Positions 13,215 to 24,817 of a DNA stretch of 64,000 nucleotides are shown here, piece by piece. The notes beneath the pieces were generated by a model that saw only the letters and a program-made list of their open reading frames with translations, ran no database searches and had not been told where the DNA came from. The DNA is from Bigelowiella natans CCMP2755. Lineage: Eukaryota; Cercozoa; Chlorarachniophyceae. A program made the translations under genes and the position numbers. The stretch is from the NCBI GenBank assembly GCA_000320545.1, contig ADNK01000260.1:107501-171500 (forward strand), read 5' to 3'. Positions within the stretch are counted from its first letter, which is position 1; every line of letters begins with the position of its first letter.

Positions 13215-14528
13215 ATGTGCAAGGGGACACTAACTGCTTCTGGTCTATGTATGGCATTCCATACCGCAGGTAGTGTACTCAAAATATAGTGGTAGATACG
13301 TTCAGGTATGTTTTCACTCTCCCAATTTGTAGAACAATCTACAAGTGGTGTAAGGACTAGACGTGGTATACAAATGACACCGCGAGCAACAGCTGAAGGA
13401 GAGAAGAATCATCTTCTCATAGTTGGTTGTGGTACTCTGGGAGAGCGGGTTGGTAGACTATGGAAAAAGCAGTACCCGAATACTGATGTCATCGGGGAAA
13501 CTAGAGGAACATCTCGGCATCAATCCTTTGAATCTCATGGTGCTTACTAAAATTTAAGCTTTAATCTCTGCAGTAACTAACATTATTTATTAAGGTATTA
13601 CGCCAAGGCTGGCAGATGCGGAAGGAACTGATATCCAGTACCCCTTCGTAGTATTTAGTGCTCCTCCAAGCAGTAGCACAGATTATGTCGCTTCCGTGAA
13701 AAAGGCTATTGATCAATGGGATAAATCTGGAGCTTTTGTGTAAGCAAGTTTTTCGTTCCTGATGATAACGTCTGAGTGAGTGAATGTAATAGATTTACTT
13801 CGTCTGGAGGAGCTTATGCGGAAGAAAATGGAGGCATTGTGAAGGAAAACTCTCCCACCAAGGATATTGAGAAAAACCCTCGGACAAAATTACTTTTAGA
13901 TTCTGAGCAGGTTTGGCATTGAAAAAAGGAGAGGTAGTAGCGTAAAAGGATTTTGCTATGATGTCACAGGCTGTCTTGGATGCTGGTGGAACTGTGCTTC
14001 GGCTTGCTGGTTTGTACACTCTACAGCGCGGAGCGCATAGCTACTGGTTGCAGAGAGCTCAAGTTTCCGGGGTCGTAAATAAATCCATTGATTCAATTCC
14101 ACGACTTCGACAAATCTTAGACACTTGTTTCTATCAGTCTCCAGAGGGTCTTATCAATCTAATTCATTACGATGACGCGGCTGAGCTCGTCGTTAGCGCA
14201 CTGGAGGCGAAGGAAGCAGCTAGAGGCTCTATTTTTCTTGGGTCTGATGATAAACCAGTTACGCGGCAACAAATCTGTGAGGCAGCACTCAGTCACCCTT
14301 CATATGGTTCTAAGTTCCAAATGCCAAGTAAGCATTTTCGTGCATGGTTATTTGAAAGAATCATGCCTTAACTTGTTCACATCCTGGATACTTCATCCGA
14401 AATTTTATTTAGCATTTACGGCTCAATTTGGGGCGAAAGGAAAGCGTTATGATAATTCTGCGACAAGAGAAACTCTAAAGTGGCAGCCAAAATTCAAATC
14501 CTTTGACGAATTCATGTCACAAGCATGA
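13215..14528 (+). CDS. YeeZ-like NAD(P)-binding Rossmann protein
   Basis: Atypical short-chain dehydrogenase/epimerase-like protein, related to bacterial YeeZ and to a plant homologue of this Rossmann family. Its substrate is unknown. Exons: 13308 (or an in-phase upstream exon 13215–13269, then 13306)–13539, 13595–13739, 13793–13910, 13970–14327, 14413–14528. All junctions keep frame. The nucleotide-binding loop is IVGCGTLGERVGRLW. Other family marks are FTSSGGAY, the TVLRLAGLY strand, YWL, LINLIHYDDAA and FLGSDDKPVTRQQ. The C-terminus has the usual WQPKFKSFDEF. The introns are 53–85 nt. If the first small exon is used, the N-terminus has a mildly hydrophobic leader that could be a targeting signal. 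This part is inference. Confidence 0.85.
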
Positions 14529-17076
14529 GGAGCGACGTAAGCTTCTGTGGAGTTGTATTGAACAATGGGGCTGGAAGATTCCAAAATTCGTTATCGTTAG
14601 TATTCTATGAAGATTTCTTGTTTTATTTTGTGTGTAAGTTGTCAAGTCCCTGCCAATGTATATCTCAAGATTGCAACGTCTAGATAACATTGTCTCTACA
14701 GTAGCACATCATGTCACAAGCGTGCATTCTGTGCCATCGTTCACTTTGCATAACTACATTGTGATACACGAGGCATGAACATAGGATATATGCAACTGTC
14801 TAGACATGGCACTTGCAGTTTCAGTGTGAACAGGAGTGAACGACGTTGTGTTATAGGCTGAGCAAACTAGCAAAGCTAGCATGTCATCATTGCGCTGGCG
14901 TGCGCATCAGCATTGCATGTTCAAGGTTCAAGAACCTGCATTGGGCACAAGACATCGATGCATGGTGAAATGCCATGCAAGCGCACGTGGACATCTTCAT
15001 GGCATGCGCAAACACACAACGTGCGTACGACAGCCTGACGAGCAACAGCGCAAGCTAGCTAGCTAACTGTAAGGCTAGCCATGTAGCCATCCCGCTAGCC
15101 TGGCATCTTGTTGGTTGCTTGTGCTAGTTTGGCACAGCCAAAAACTTGACAGCAATGCTGGAATGTGATGGAAAGCTTCGGTAGCGGGCCCGTCGTGCCC
15201 TGCTAGCCTGCGAGGTCTGGCCAGCCAGCTAGCTAGAGGTGACATCAGTTCATGCGTATCAACCACGCTAGCACGTCTAGACGCACTAGCGCAGTGGACA
15301 TTGTTGGACACGAGTCACAGTGACGTGACAACTCAACAATTGCCATGACTTGTGCCTCTCAGCTCTCTAGCTCTGGCTGTGTGCATGTGGAGATGTCTTG
15401 ATGCATGTGTTGCAAGTTCTGCTAATTCTGTCCAGCGTCTTCGTGATTGTGACATCTTGGGTCTCCATGATTGCTGAAGCGCTTCCCGTGCTTTCCTCTC
15501 AACACCACTGTCTAGCTGTGCCCAGCTAGCCAGCGAGGGCCAGCGAGGGCACACATCTCCAGCAGGGCTTTTTCAGTCCGATCCTTCACACTTGTGAGCT
15601 CTGTCTGTTCAGAGCTCCTGCGCAGATGCAATTGCGCAGGTGCCACTGACATCACGCACAAGCTCGCCAGCTAGCACAAGCAGCTAGCTCGCTGCCAGCT
15701 TCCTAGACATGCTAGCATGGCTAGATGGTTTGCTGTGTGCCGGCCCGACTGCTGCATGGTGAAAACATTCTTCTGCTAGTCTTTTCAACGCCATCTGTGG
15801 ATCTGTGGCACTGTGACGTTCGGACATGAACACAAGGCAGGCGCACCTGATGTGCGGCATGTGGCCAGTTGTGATCCACCCACTCCAGACATTGACTCCA
15901 GAGAGTCACTTGTGTTCAAAGATCACAGCCATTGTGACCTGTGAACAGCGCTTTGCCTTCCATTTTCTCTTGCTTGTTCAACCAAAAAAGTGTGAATGTC
16001 AGCATTGAAGGAAATGCGTCATCACAAAAGGCTGGATATTGCAGGAAAATCCAATGTGAACGTGAATCACTTAAGGGCATACTAGCATACGTGATAGGGT
16101 TTCAAAAGTAACGAACATCACCCAATCAGCAAAGTAACTATCATTCCAATTTTCAGTGGGTAAATCGATGATTTTTTTCAAAATAAATTTATGAATGCAT
16201 GTATTTCCTCCTTTTTGTCTCCTAGTCAACGATGACGACCGTTTTGGCAAAAATTTATCGTTGATGATTATGGAGAGAAAAAAAATATTAAATCTGAGAA
16301 ATGAATCAAAGTTCGTCGCTATTTACGTTCGTAAATTGGAAAAATTAGCCATTGCTTTGCAAGAAAGGATTCTATTTACACAAATATTTTGATGTTACTG
16401 ACAAAATTTTAGATCAGTAAATTTCGAGTATGCGGCGCGGCAAATGGAAGAGAGAGAGAGTCATAAGTGAGTGAAAGAGATAAGATCTACCAATGATATA
16501 CCGGAAAATATTATTTTTTGAAATTACGAAGGAGAATTACCTCAAAAATTGCTATTTTGTAAGAATATGTATCTGAAAAAGGATGTGGAGAAGAGAACAT
16601 AAAAGAGATGTCGAGAAACCTGCCTCCAGATAACTTTCAACCGTTGGGAAAAATACTTTATCTGTAATACAGGCTATTAACATTTAATAGAAAACACATT
16701 GCCAAATTAGGCAGAAATTGAAGATGTTACAGTAATTAAAATTCTGTGCTTGATCTGAAAAAAATCTGGATCCAACACGGAGCAAACCGAAGCTTGTCCA
16801 CCTTCCTAAAGCTTCAAGCTGCCCACATTCTTAGTTGTGAGGAAACTGGCATTATAGGAGGAACCTTGCCACCCGTAGCATTTAAAATTTTCAAGTAACT
16901 TTCGGGAGAGGTTAAATTTGGAGAGCTGCCGCAACTTGAAGATATTTGAGGGAATTCTTCTGTCTTCGGGAAAATAACAAGACCACACATTGCCTTTTGG
17001 TAGTTTTCGCTGTAATTATTAAACAACACGTGTACTAAGTACATCTATGATCTTTGTGAAGAAGCATCTTGTTTAA
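14529..17076. other. intergenic region with strong GCTAGC/GCATGC island
   Basis: 14700–15990 is the clearest TAGC-rich island of the window. It has many overlapping GCTAGC, CTAGCTAG and CATGC words (for example around 15050–15110 and 15640–15720). From 16000 the sequence turns AT-rich up to the cold-shock-like gene. No intact gene is seen. Confidence 0.6.
16806..17044 (-). pseudogene. possible decayed leucine-rich-repeat fragment
   Basis: Two adjacent − strand frames together show plant-type LRR spacing: IPSNIFKLRQLSKFNLS in one frame, and LKILNATGGKVPP followed by a leucine-containing segment in another. Frame changes and stops make it non-functional if it is real. The match is short and could be chance. 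Confidence 0.22.
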
Positions 17077-19055
17077 ATGATTAAATCGACTGTAACTACT
17101 GTAACAAGCCAAAAGCTTGAGACGGCTGAGAAAACTGATAAGTCGGCCCTCCCTTTGGCGATCTCAAAGATGGGACTCGGTGACAACTTAATTGATGATG
17201 AGGGAAGGGAGTTGCTACCACTGCCAAGTAGCCAAAAATCAGATTCAAACTCTTTCTTCCGTGGTCCTGGGTTTAACAAAATTGCACCTCCGATTAGCAT
17301 CGTCGAAGAAGACGATTCGATTGTTAAAGATGAACTTGATATTCTCGACGTTGAACTCCGAAGAATCCTGGAGCATAGAGCACTCCTTCAAGAACAGCAA
17401 AGGCGATTGCGTAATGAGATTCACAAGGCAACGGACAAAATCAATGCTCTAAATGAAAGGAAGAGTACTTTATATGCAAAATTGGATGGCTTGGCCGAGC
17501 AAAAGAGTTCAAAACTTCCTAACGGAAAAATTGAGAGTTACAAACAGGTTGGCTGCTCTTTATTAGCTATGATTCTATCTTTCTTATTTCTGTCTTATAT
17601 CAGACGAGAGAAGAAGGAAAGCTTGGGCATCAGTCAGAAGAGCTGCGTAGGTAGTCAGTGTTCAGTAAGCGTTCCAGATATATCCTGAGTGACGGCTGTA
17701 ACAGATCTCGGGCTTCTTCTCACGAGTTAGACATCCGACAACAATATAAAGTTGGATCTTTTGGAAGTGATATTTTGCCTACCGGATTCGCCTCAAATAG
17801 CCCAAGAAACATACGTGAATTGATGAAAGTAAAGTGTGACACATGATGAATTATAGACGATAGTTCTCATTTCACAACCATTAGGATTCTCCTGCGGCTT
17901 TTTTTGGGGAAGATATTCCATCTAAATGGGGAAATGCAAAAGATCCACTTGGATACTCAAACTCATGGGGAGGACTGGATACTATGGGGGAGTTGGTTAG
18001 TTTTATGCTCAATAAAGGGTACTCGTGGGTGACACGTAAGTGTGATTCTTAGGCGAACTTTCGTGGCACCAAAACTAAACCGAATAATCCTATGGTGGGT
18101 CTACATTACCTTTGAAAACATTGCCATCGGTATTATTGAACCAGATATGTTTGTTCACATTAGATGCGGAGGGCCGCTTCTGCTCCCACAGATTTTTCAG
18201 AGCTAAGGATTCAAACCGGGAGCAGTAAATCACGCACAGAATTAGGGATAATATCATTTAAAGATACCAATGATTATGGATACATATTGACAATCAAGGA
18301 TCTGGATGGCCCATGGGTAACTAATCTAAATATAATGAACATTACTCCATTCTCGAACACGTTGACATTCTCAGGTCGGCTATTACAGCTGGAAGAGTCT
18401 GGAAGACCCCAGTGTGTCGTTGAGGCACGGAGATATTGTCTCATTCGTTCGCGTACCGAACCCCAGGCAATCTCCTCCACCTTTCATTGCAACGCAAGTA
18501 CGTCTCCACAAAGGTAATAAAATTTTGTGCTGGATTAGTTGGATGGTTAATATGTGAAAATAATATAAGGCGGAAACGCGTACGGAATGATACCTCCGCA
18601 AGTCCTCAGATTGCAAGAATTGATAAAGGAAGGAGTACCAGGAAAGCAACTTGTTTTCCGGTTTCGAAGAGAGGCTAAGAGAGAACAAGGCATATTGTCA
18701 TTTAAAGGGGCTATAAAAGATAAGGGTTACATATATGTCGCGGATCGAGAAGATGCACGGATTGGATTTCGGGCGCACAAGAGTCTCCTACACCCGCAGG
18801 TTGAAGTGAAAAATGGAGATCTAGTCTCGTTTATCAGACAGAAATCACCAAGAGGTTACCCACCTTTTATCGCCGTTGGTGTTCGCCCCACAGATGGTAA
18901 GATATAAACCTTAACAACCTTCTAAAGTTTCTCACATAGTCTAAAACAGCATTATGAGATATTGTGTATTTGCAGAGAACGAAGTAAAAAATCTTCCGGC
19001 GGATATTAGTTTAGTTAGAAATTATGTTCTCAACAAGCGGTTAATCATGGACTGA
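17077..19055 (+). CDS. protein with two cold-shock-like domains and an N-terminal coiled coil
   Basis: Exons in phase: 17077–17547, 17655–17828 (or a different small-exon split between 17604 and 17678), 17885–17995, 18164–18316, 18375–18513, 18570–18896, 18976–19055. The first exon encodes a charged coiled coil (LDVELRRILEHRALLQEQQ). Two homologous nucleic-acid-binding β-barrel units follow. Unit 1 has LGIISFKDTNDYGYI, then across an intron GYYSWKSL and HGDIVSFVRVP. Unit 2 has QGILSFKGAIKDKGYIYV, then GFRAHKSL and NGDLVSFIRQ. This is the cold-shock pattern of an F-K-G-Y-I strand, an H/S-K-S-L turn and a GD-V-F strand. Each unit ends in PPFIA. Role in RNA binding is inferred. The protein ends KRLIMD with TGA at 19053. 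Confidence 0.7.
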
Positions 19056-21203
19056 AAAGAGAGAATTATTTCATATAAGATTTTGCGCAAAATTATACTC
19101 GTCGTAAGGCACCACATAGGAGCTCAACAGCACTAAAATCGCAGAACTCTTTCTCCAAAGGTGTTCTTGCACACATATAAAAACTAAGGCAATATTCAGG
19201 GATACACATATGCACACACGCGTGCGCATGTTTATATATACTATTACACTAAAGGAGAATGATGTTGGGGAGTTCAGTCACTTAAGTTTAGAGATACCAT
19301 TCAATTTTAATTTGGTCATCGAAGTCTTAGCAAACCATCACAGTGTTAGTCGTGCCACGGTCAGCTTAAAAATCGAAGGAACCCCAAGCGTATATCATTG
19401 CACATATTATATATGATGTCGACGATCAATCGTAAGAGATTGCGGGGGGGCGGTGTTAACAGGGATAACAGTAACATATGTAAGTTTAATCTGCCAGTAG
19501 TTTACCCATTTACTTTTAGTTTGATCCTAGGAATATTATATAAACCATCAAAATATCAATATTTGTTCCGAATAATACTATTAACTTTTTAGCAGTCATA
19601 AGTTTTTAAGTTTTTGTCATAACTTTTCGGCCAAATGTAGAGTACCGTGAAGTTTCGACTCGCGCTGAAAATACAATAGCCATAAAATATTACCTCCGAT
19701 GATACATACTGCACGAAGAGATCGTGTCATACTTCAGTTAGATATCGAATAGCTACCTCTACAAACCAGGCAATTAAAATTGTACATACTGCGTACAGGG
19801 GATTTGTTTTTTCATTTTTTGTGATGCATTTAATAACATCACTTCGTTTATTAAGGATGAAGTGTCAAGTCTTCGTCACTCACTAATGATTTCTAATGTA
19901 TGCCACCAAGTGGCATTTTAAGCATAGCACCATGTGTCTTTTTTCGAAGTGAACCTTTTGATTAATCTAGAAACAGTTACACGTTAATGTTAAAAATTTA
20001 ATTTCATCATTTAAAAATAAGGATGTTGGGATGTTCAGAGGTGAATGTTCAAACTTGCGCTTAAAATGAGCATGTAGATGTTAGCATGCATGATAATTTA
20101 TGGCGCCTGTAGCTATTGTGTGTGTGGTTGCTGATAATGGCAAAACTTGTTTGATGATAGCTAGATAGCTTGAAAAACCAAGAACAACTTACAGATTTCG
20201 CCGCGCTTGTCTGCACATGCTGCCGCTAGCTCAAATCACCTGAAGATCGAATTTTGCTTGCTCAATTTCCATGGTGGTATCGTATGCGATCATGCATGCA
20301 ATTGTTGAAGCTCGATCTGGCCTTACAATATGCATGACGAAGGCTTTGCCATACACGCACGCGCTCCGCCGCGGCTGCTCCGTTTTGCTGCTGCATGCTC
20401 ATTGCAGCGCAAAATTGCTAGGCGCACCAGAGCAGCGCGCGCTAGTCGAATCTAGCTAGTAATCAGCCATGCAGAAACAAATGCGCAAGCGTGATAATAC
20501 ATCATAGCAAGCTACGATGTAGTCACAGTGTGACACACGCAGAGCTAGCTATAGGCGCTAGCAGAGCGACTCATGTTTGACCTGCTAGCCTGCCTGCGCG
20601 CTGTCTCACGCGAAGCAGCCTTCATGCAATAACATGTGATAGGCTCCAAGCGCATGCATAATGAGGTTCTAATAAGCTGTACATGCCAAGAGCGTAGCTA
20701 GACGAGCTGCTGCAATGGAATTTGTTAAGGGATAGCCAAATTTGCTGCGCCCTGCAGACTATGCGTACTGGCGAGCTGCGATGGGGCTGCTGTGACTAGC
20801 TACTAGCTCTAGAGCTTGATGGTAGCATGACTAGCATTTGCTTGGCTGTGGCACACATGTCACACATCTAGCTAGACGTAGAGCTATGCAGTGAGATATG
20901 CGCAAGTGATCATCATGGCGCTATGTGATAGACAACACTTTTGGATAGTGCCATCGATCATCCCAGCGGAATACGAGTCAATGCACATTTAAAAATAAAA
21001 TAAATGTAAATAAATAGATGCAATTCGCAGCACGCTTAGGATACATACGCCTTATATCCATGCTGCATGCCCTCGAGCTTAGGCAGATAGAAACAAGCTT
21101 ATGCTAGTTCAACCATTCTTTCAACATGCGCTGCGTTACACAGGCGATACAATCTCTGGGTGAGATACAATTTCTAAGCTAAACGTTAAAATTCTTCGTG
21201 AAT
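19056..21203. other. intergenic region, TAGC/GCATGC island at 20.03–20.96 kb
   Basis: AT-rich to about 20000, then a CTAG- and GCATGC-rich island to about 20960. Short open frames here have no recognisable content. Confidence 0.55.
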
Positions 21204-21777
21204 TTATGAGAGACCCATTCCAGAATCTTCATCGTCGTTGTCGGAGATTCCCTTGACTGATGTTGCATAAACACCCCAAACTGTAGTGAAAACCCCAGCA
21301 AGGATGAAGAAAAGACGGGAGTCATTGAGTCCGAGAGGAATTCCAGCACCATCTCCGTTCAAACGAGAATCGACGAGAGCCTCTGCAGGGAGCTGGTGTA
21401 GAGCACCTACGGCAGCAAGTCCAGCAGCACCCATTGTCTTCTGGAAGTTCTGCATGTTCTGTTTCATGGAAGGCTTCTGTGCAAATGTCGCCATGCGTCC
21501 TGCTCGAACTGTGTAAATTACACAAGTTTTAAGTAAGAAAATTGAAGAAACCCACTTCACACAAAATATCATCGCAATTATTATTCCTACAGTGTTCTGC
21601 AAAAACCCTTCAGTAAACCCCCCCTCCTAGGATCTTACCAGAGCTGACAGGAGAAACTCGGCTCCTGATCGCTGTAGCTCCAAGGTTCGATGAGGAAAGT
21701 GCAGAGGAGCACAGTGCGATAACTAGAAGTGCATTGAGAGCTACGGAGGCAATAAGCAGGGTTTGGTGGCGAACCAT
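21204..21777 (-). CDS. psbW: photosystem II protein PsbW, nuclear-encoded precursor
   Basis: PsbW is a small single-span thylakoid protein that stabilises the photosystem II dimer/supercomplex. Two exons: 21639–21777 and 21204–21508 (147 residues, junction phase 1). The mature part begins ALVDSRLNGDGAGIPLGL, followed by a single transmembrane span (LFFILAGVFTTVWGVYA) and an acidic tail ending GMGLS, all typical of PsbW. The precursor is tripartite: an ER signal peptide (MVRHQTLLIASVALNALLV), a basic Ser/Arg transit region, and a thylakoid-transfer hydrophobic segment (MGAAGLAAVGAL) ending in an Ala-x-Ala-type site. The signal peptide implies a complex plastid. Confidence is high for family and targeting. 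Confidence 0.93.
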
Positions 21778-22453
21778 TTTATGCCAGCTTGGAGAGGGGA
21801 TACGAAGATGGGATGTGTTGGATGTACTATTTTAAGTGCGAAAGATGTAAAAACAAGAACTCGTTCACATTCAGACTCAATTCCAACATCACTTAAAACT
21901 CAAAGATGCTTAATATACCATAATATATGCATACATTCTTGTCGTTTTATGAAAAAGACATTATATTTGTGAAAAATATCGCTTGAAGAGTATATTCCAA
22001 ATGCTCCTCACATAGCTTGGATTGCTTTCGCTTTTATGTGGTAGAATCTATAATAAAGCTTGACGCATTGTGAATTACTGTTACGTTTTCCTTAAAGATT
22101 AGTTTGACTAGGTCCACAAAAGTGTGTAGTAAAGCGGCAAAGTGAAGAGGATTAACGGACCCCGAGAAAGATTTGTACGGCCTTTCCGTCAGAAAACCCC
22201 AAATTTTAATTAAGAACCAGAGAAACTCCATCCATTTCATTACAGATGCGAAGACCGTAGCCAAAAGAGCAATGCAAGAAAGAGTATAATAAGTACCGGT
22301 TATTCCCGATGTTGATTCTAAAATACCGTCAATACCGGTGATTAATTTTGAGTTGTGCATCAGCGGTTGTAAGGAGTTTCGGATGATGGAGGAAGCGGAG
22401 GAGAAGATCCTTCAGGAGCACCACCGATACGAGTAGGAGGAATAGGGTACAAG
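21778..22453. other. divergent intergenic region (psbW / Cys-rich gene)
   Basis: It lies between the psbW start and the start of the + strand cysteine-rich gene and is AT-rich. It probably holds both promoters. A hydrophobic − strand frame (22034–22360) has no family match and is not called. Confidence 0.45.
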
Positions 22454-23248
22454 ATGCCGGTCCAGAATGACCCTTCTCAATACTGGAAAGGACATCCTAC
22501 AAGTACGGATTCATAGCCAACCTTGTAAAATATTTTTATAACCAACAAATTCCAGGTTCTGTTCGCAGAAGCATGTACACAGTAACTCTGCTGACGCTGT
22601 GTGGTCTATTGGTCCTCTTCATCACGAGGAATGGAATTGGCGAGATTCAGGATGTTTCTAAGCATCACTATGAGAGAGACAGCAGTTTTGATGGCAGCGA
22701 TGTCCTTGGTAGTTTTCTAATTGGATACTGCTATTCCTCCTTGATGATCGATCGATCAATCACCTGTTCTATCATAACCTACCTAGAAATGATGACATCG
22801 CCTCCAGAATTCAACGAATCATCTACGGTGAATGATGGTGGGTAGGCCAATTTTCACTCGAACGTGTACCAAAACACCTCAAGCTGTCGTATGACTTGGA
22901 AAAACAAACTTATCATAAATTAGCGACCCCGGCTCCAAAGAAATGTGAATGGGAAGGTGATCCAGGCAAAGAGGATGAGCTCTATCCTGGATTTTGTGAA
23001 TTACTTCAATCGCAAACGGTGGAATAACAGCTATGTCTATCATTCTCGTTACCACTGTCTTCCTTTGGTTTGGCCAGGAGTTCAACGATTCGAAAGCTTG
23101 TAAGTTGGCTTGCTGTGAGGCTGAGGTTTTGTTCCTATTCCTATTATCTTTTGTATCAAAAATGCATTATGATTGTTACAAAATTATTGATGCTGCTTAC
23201 TATTATTTATCGAAAAATATTGATATTGTCGTCATAAGTAGTAGTAGC

Positions 23249-23281
<33 letters not shown>

Positions 23282-24152
23282 CAAGTCTCTCGTTATAGCG
23301 TTATAGTAGTTGAATGCTACTCGTCTTTTACAGGAATGTAATGGCTGGCAATATCGAGGAGACACTGGATGTAGATTTTCAACAAGAAAACACCATGGAT
23401 GGTGTGAGCCGACAGCACCTGTAAAACTTAAAGTGTCGAATCGTTTAATATCGATGATAAGTATGACCTTCTTGTTTTCTAGTCGCCATGGAATGGACGG
23501 CGTGTCAAAGAACGAAAGTCCACCAACGAATGCATCTGGGAAGAGAAAGTATCATCTGTCTAAAATTATGTTATGCCTTTTTGCTACCACCACCACAACC
23601 ACCACCACGCATTTGCAGAAACGCATCCTCCTCCCCGTCCTCCCTTCCAACTACTACTAATATATAAGGAGCAAAGGTCTCAATGTAAGGGCCTGGGACC
23701 GAGAAGGCCACGTAGCGGACCATACTATACAACCAAAGAAGAATGCGCGGTGAATATTGCTGAATAAAGTACATTTTTCCTCATTAACTATTGACGTTCC
23801 GAAATTATTAGGATGCTTGTTGCAAGAACAGTGGATGCGTTTTGTGGCAATTTCGGAAAGACAAGGTGCTCCATCGTCCAATTTGGGAAAATGTGTTATT
23901 TGATTTTCCTCTTCTATCTGACAGGGATGTTTCTGGGGAAAGGCAAATTATTGTGATACTGATAGTGGGCCATATGCATGGGAACCTTTTAAAGGCGGTA
24001 AAAAAAAAATTAAAAAATAGTAATTATTCATCATCATCATCTGAAAAGCGAAAAAGAAAATGCATTTGGACATTTCTTATTTCGTACATACAGGTTTAAG
24101 TTCAAACCTGCGATCGAACCATTGCAATCATTGTGCACATGCATTATATTGA
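22454..24152 (+). CDS. type II membrane protein with two CC…WQ cysteine-rich modules
   Basis: Ten exons chain without frame conflict: 22454–22502, 22556–22708, 22846–23018, 23078–23125, 23334–23420, 23483–23548, 23669–23749, 23812–23865, 23925–23997, 24094–24152 (280 residues). A short N-terminal tail is followed by one hydrophobic anchor (MYTVTLLTLCGLLVLFI), predicting a type II (Golgi or surface) membrane protein. The lumenal part has two similar modules: ACKLACCEAEECNGWQYRGD with a following GCR, and ECADACCKNSGCVLWQFR with a following GCFWG. The shared pattern is C-x3-CC, a few residues, then C-x2-WQ(Y/F)R and GC. It resembles apple/PAN-like or WSC-like modules, but I cannot name the family. 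Most introns are phase 0 and many are 53–62 nt. The start at 22454 was chosen because it gives the anchor a short cytosolic tail. Confidence 0.72.
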
Positions 24153-24448
24153 CATGATCTGCATGGCGGCCGAGTTGAATGCGATGTGATGTGCATGGAT
24201 GGGGCTAGGGGGGCCAGACGAGTTATCGCAGCGTAGCACCAAACAGCGCTTTTCTCCAGCACTACGTACAGCATTTTCCGTCTTCGAGCGTCCAGTGTGA
24301 ACTATTCACACTTGGTGCTGTTGTTGCATGTAGGCTGGTAGAGTCGCAAGCTAGCAAGCTTCTAGCAGATCTGTTTTTGCCAAAGAAGTTCCACATAATG
24401 CATGCGAATGGCCATCTGCTAGATTAGGCCACATCTTGGCATCTTAGC
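24153..24448. other. left flank of retrotransposon, TAGC-rich spacer
   Basis: Short spacer with GCTAGC and GCATGC-type words, like the right flank at 31550–31960. The copia element appears to have inserted into one such island. No 5-bp target duplication is evident. Confidence 0.45.
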
Positions 24449-24806
24449 TTTTAGCGGACTAGCGGTAGCTGTTTGGCTTTTGTGCGCGGGACTGTGCTGT
24501 TGATGTTGGAAAGTCAACACGCGGTCTCGTGTGCTTTTGGATTCTGATGATGACTTGTGACTTGCGCTGCACGCATGTGCGCATTGGGTTCCGGCGCATT
24601 CGCGAAGATTCTCGAATCTTCCAGAATTCTCTCGAATTCTCTCGAGTGTTTCTGGAAGGTTCTCGAAGCTTCCGGAATGTTCTCGAAGATTCTGGAAGTT
24701 CTGAGAACTTCCATGCGCATGTGCGCAGCGCAGCGTGCAGCACGAGTGGACGTGCGCATGCTGCGACAGCTCCTTGATCGTGGGTGGCGCGGCCAGACCG
24801 CTGACA
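24449..24806 (-). repeat. 3' LTR of copia element
   Basis: About 358 bp, matching the copy at 31192–31549 with no difference found. One boundary is set by divergence at 24807/31550, the other by the primer-binding site next to the right copy. Confidence 0.9.
24604..24698. promoter_or_regulatory. heat-shock-element arrays in the 3' LTR
   Basis: Alternating GAA and TTC triplets at exact 5-bp spacing. Five units start at 24604, 24609, 24614, 24619 and 24624. Ten uninterrupted units start at 24650, 24655, and every 5 bp to 24695. This is the binding pattern of heat-shock factor trimers. Activity is inferred. Confidence 0.75.
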
Positions 24807-24817
24807 CGCCCCCATGG
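24807..24817 (-). other. polypurine tract next to 3' LTR
   Basis: In element orientation it reads CATGGGGGCG immediately before the LTR start TGTCAG, the place where plus-strand DNA priming is expected. The same word occurs twice further inside the element. Confidence 0.65.

Noticed and set aside
22034-22360. Hydrophobic 108-residue frame on the minus strand
   Set aside because: No family resemblance and no flanking exons. It lies in the divergent promoter region beside psbW.
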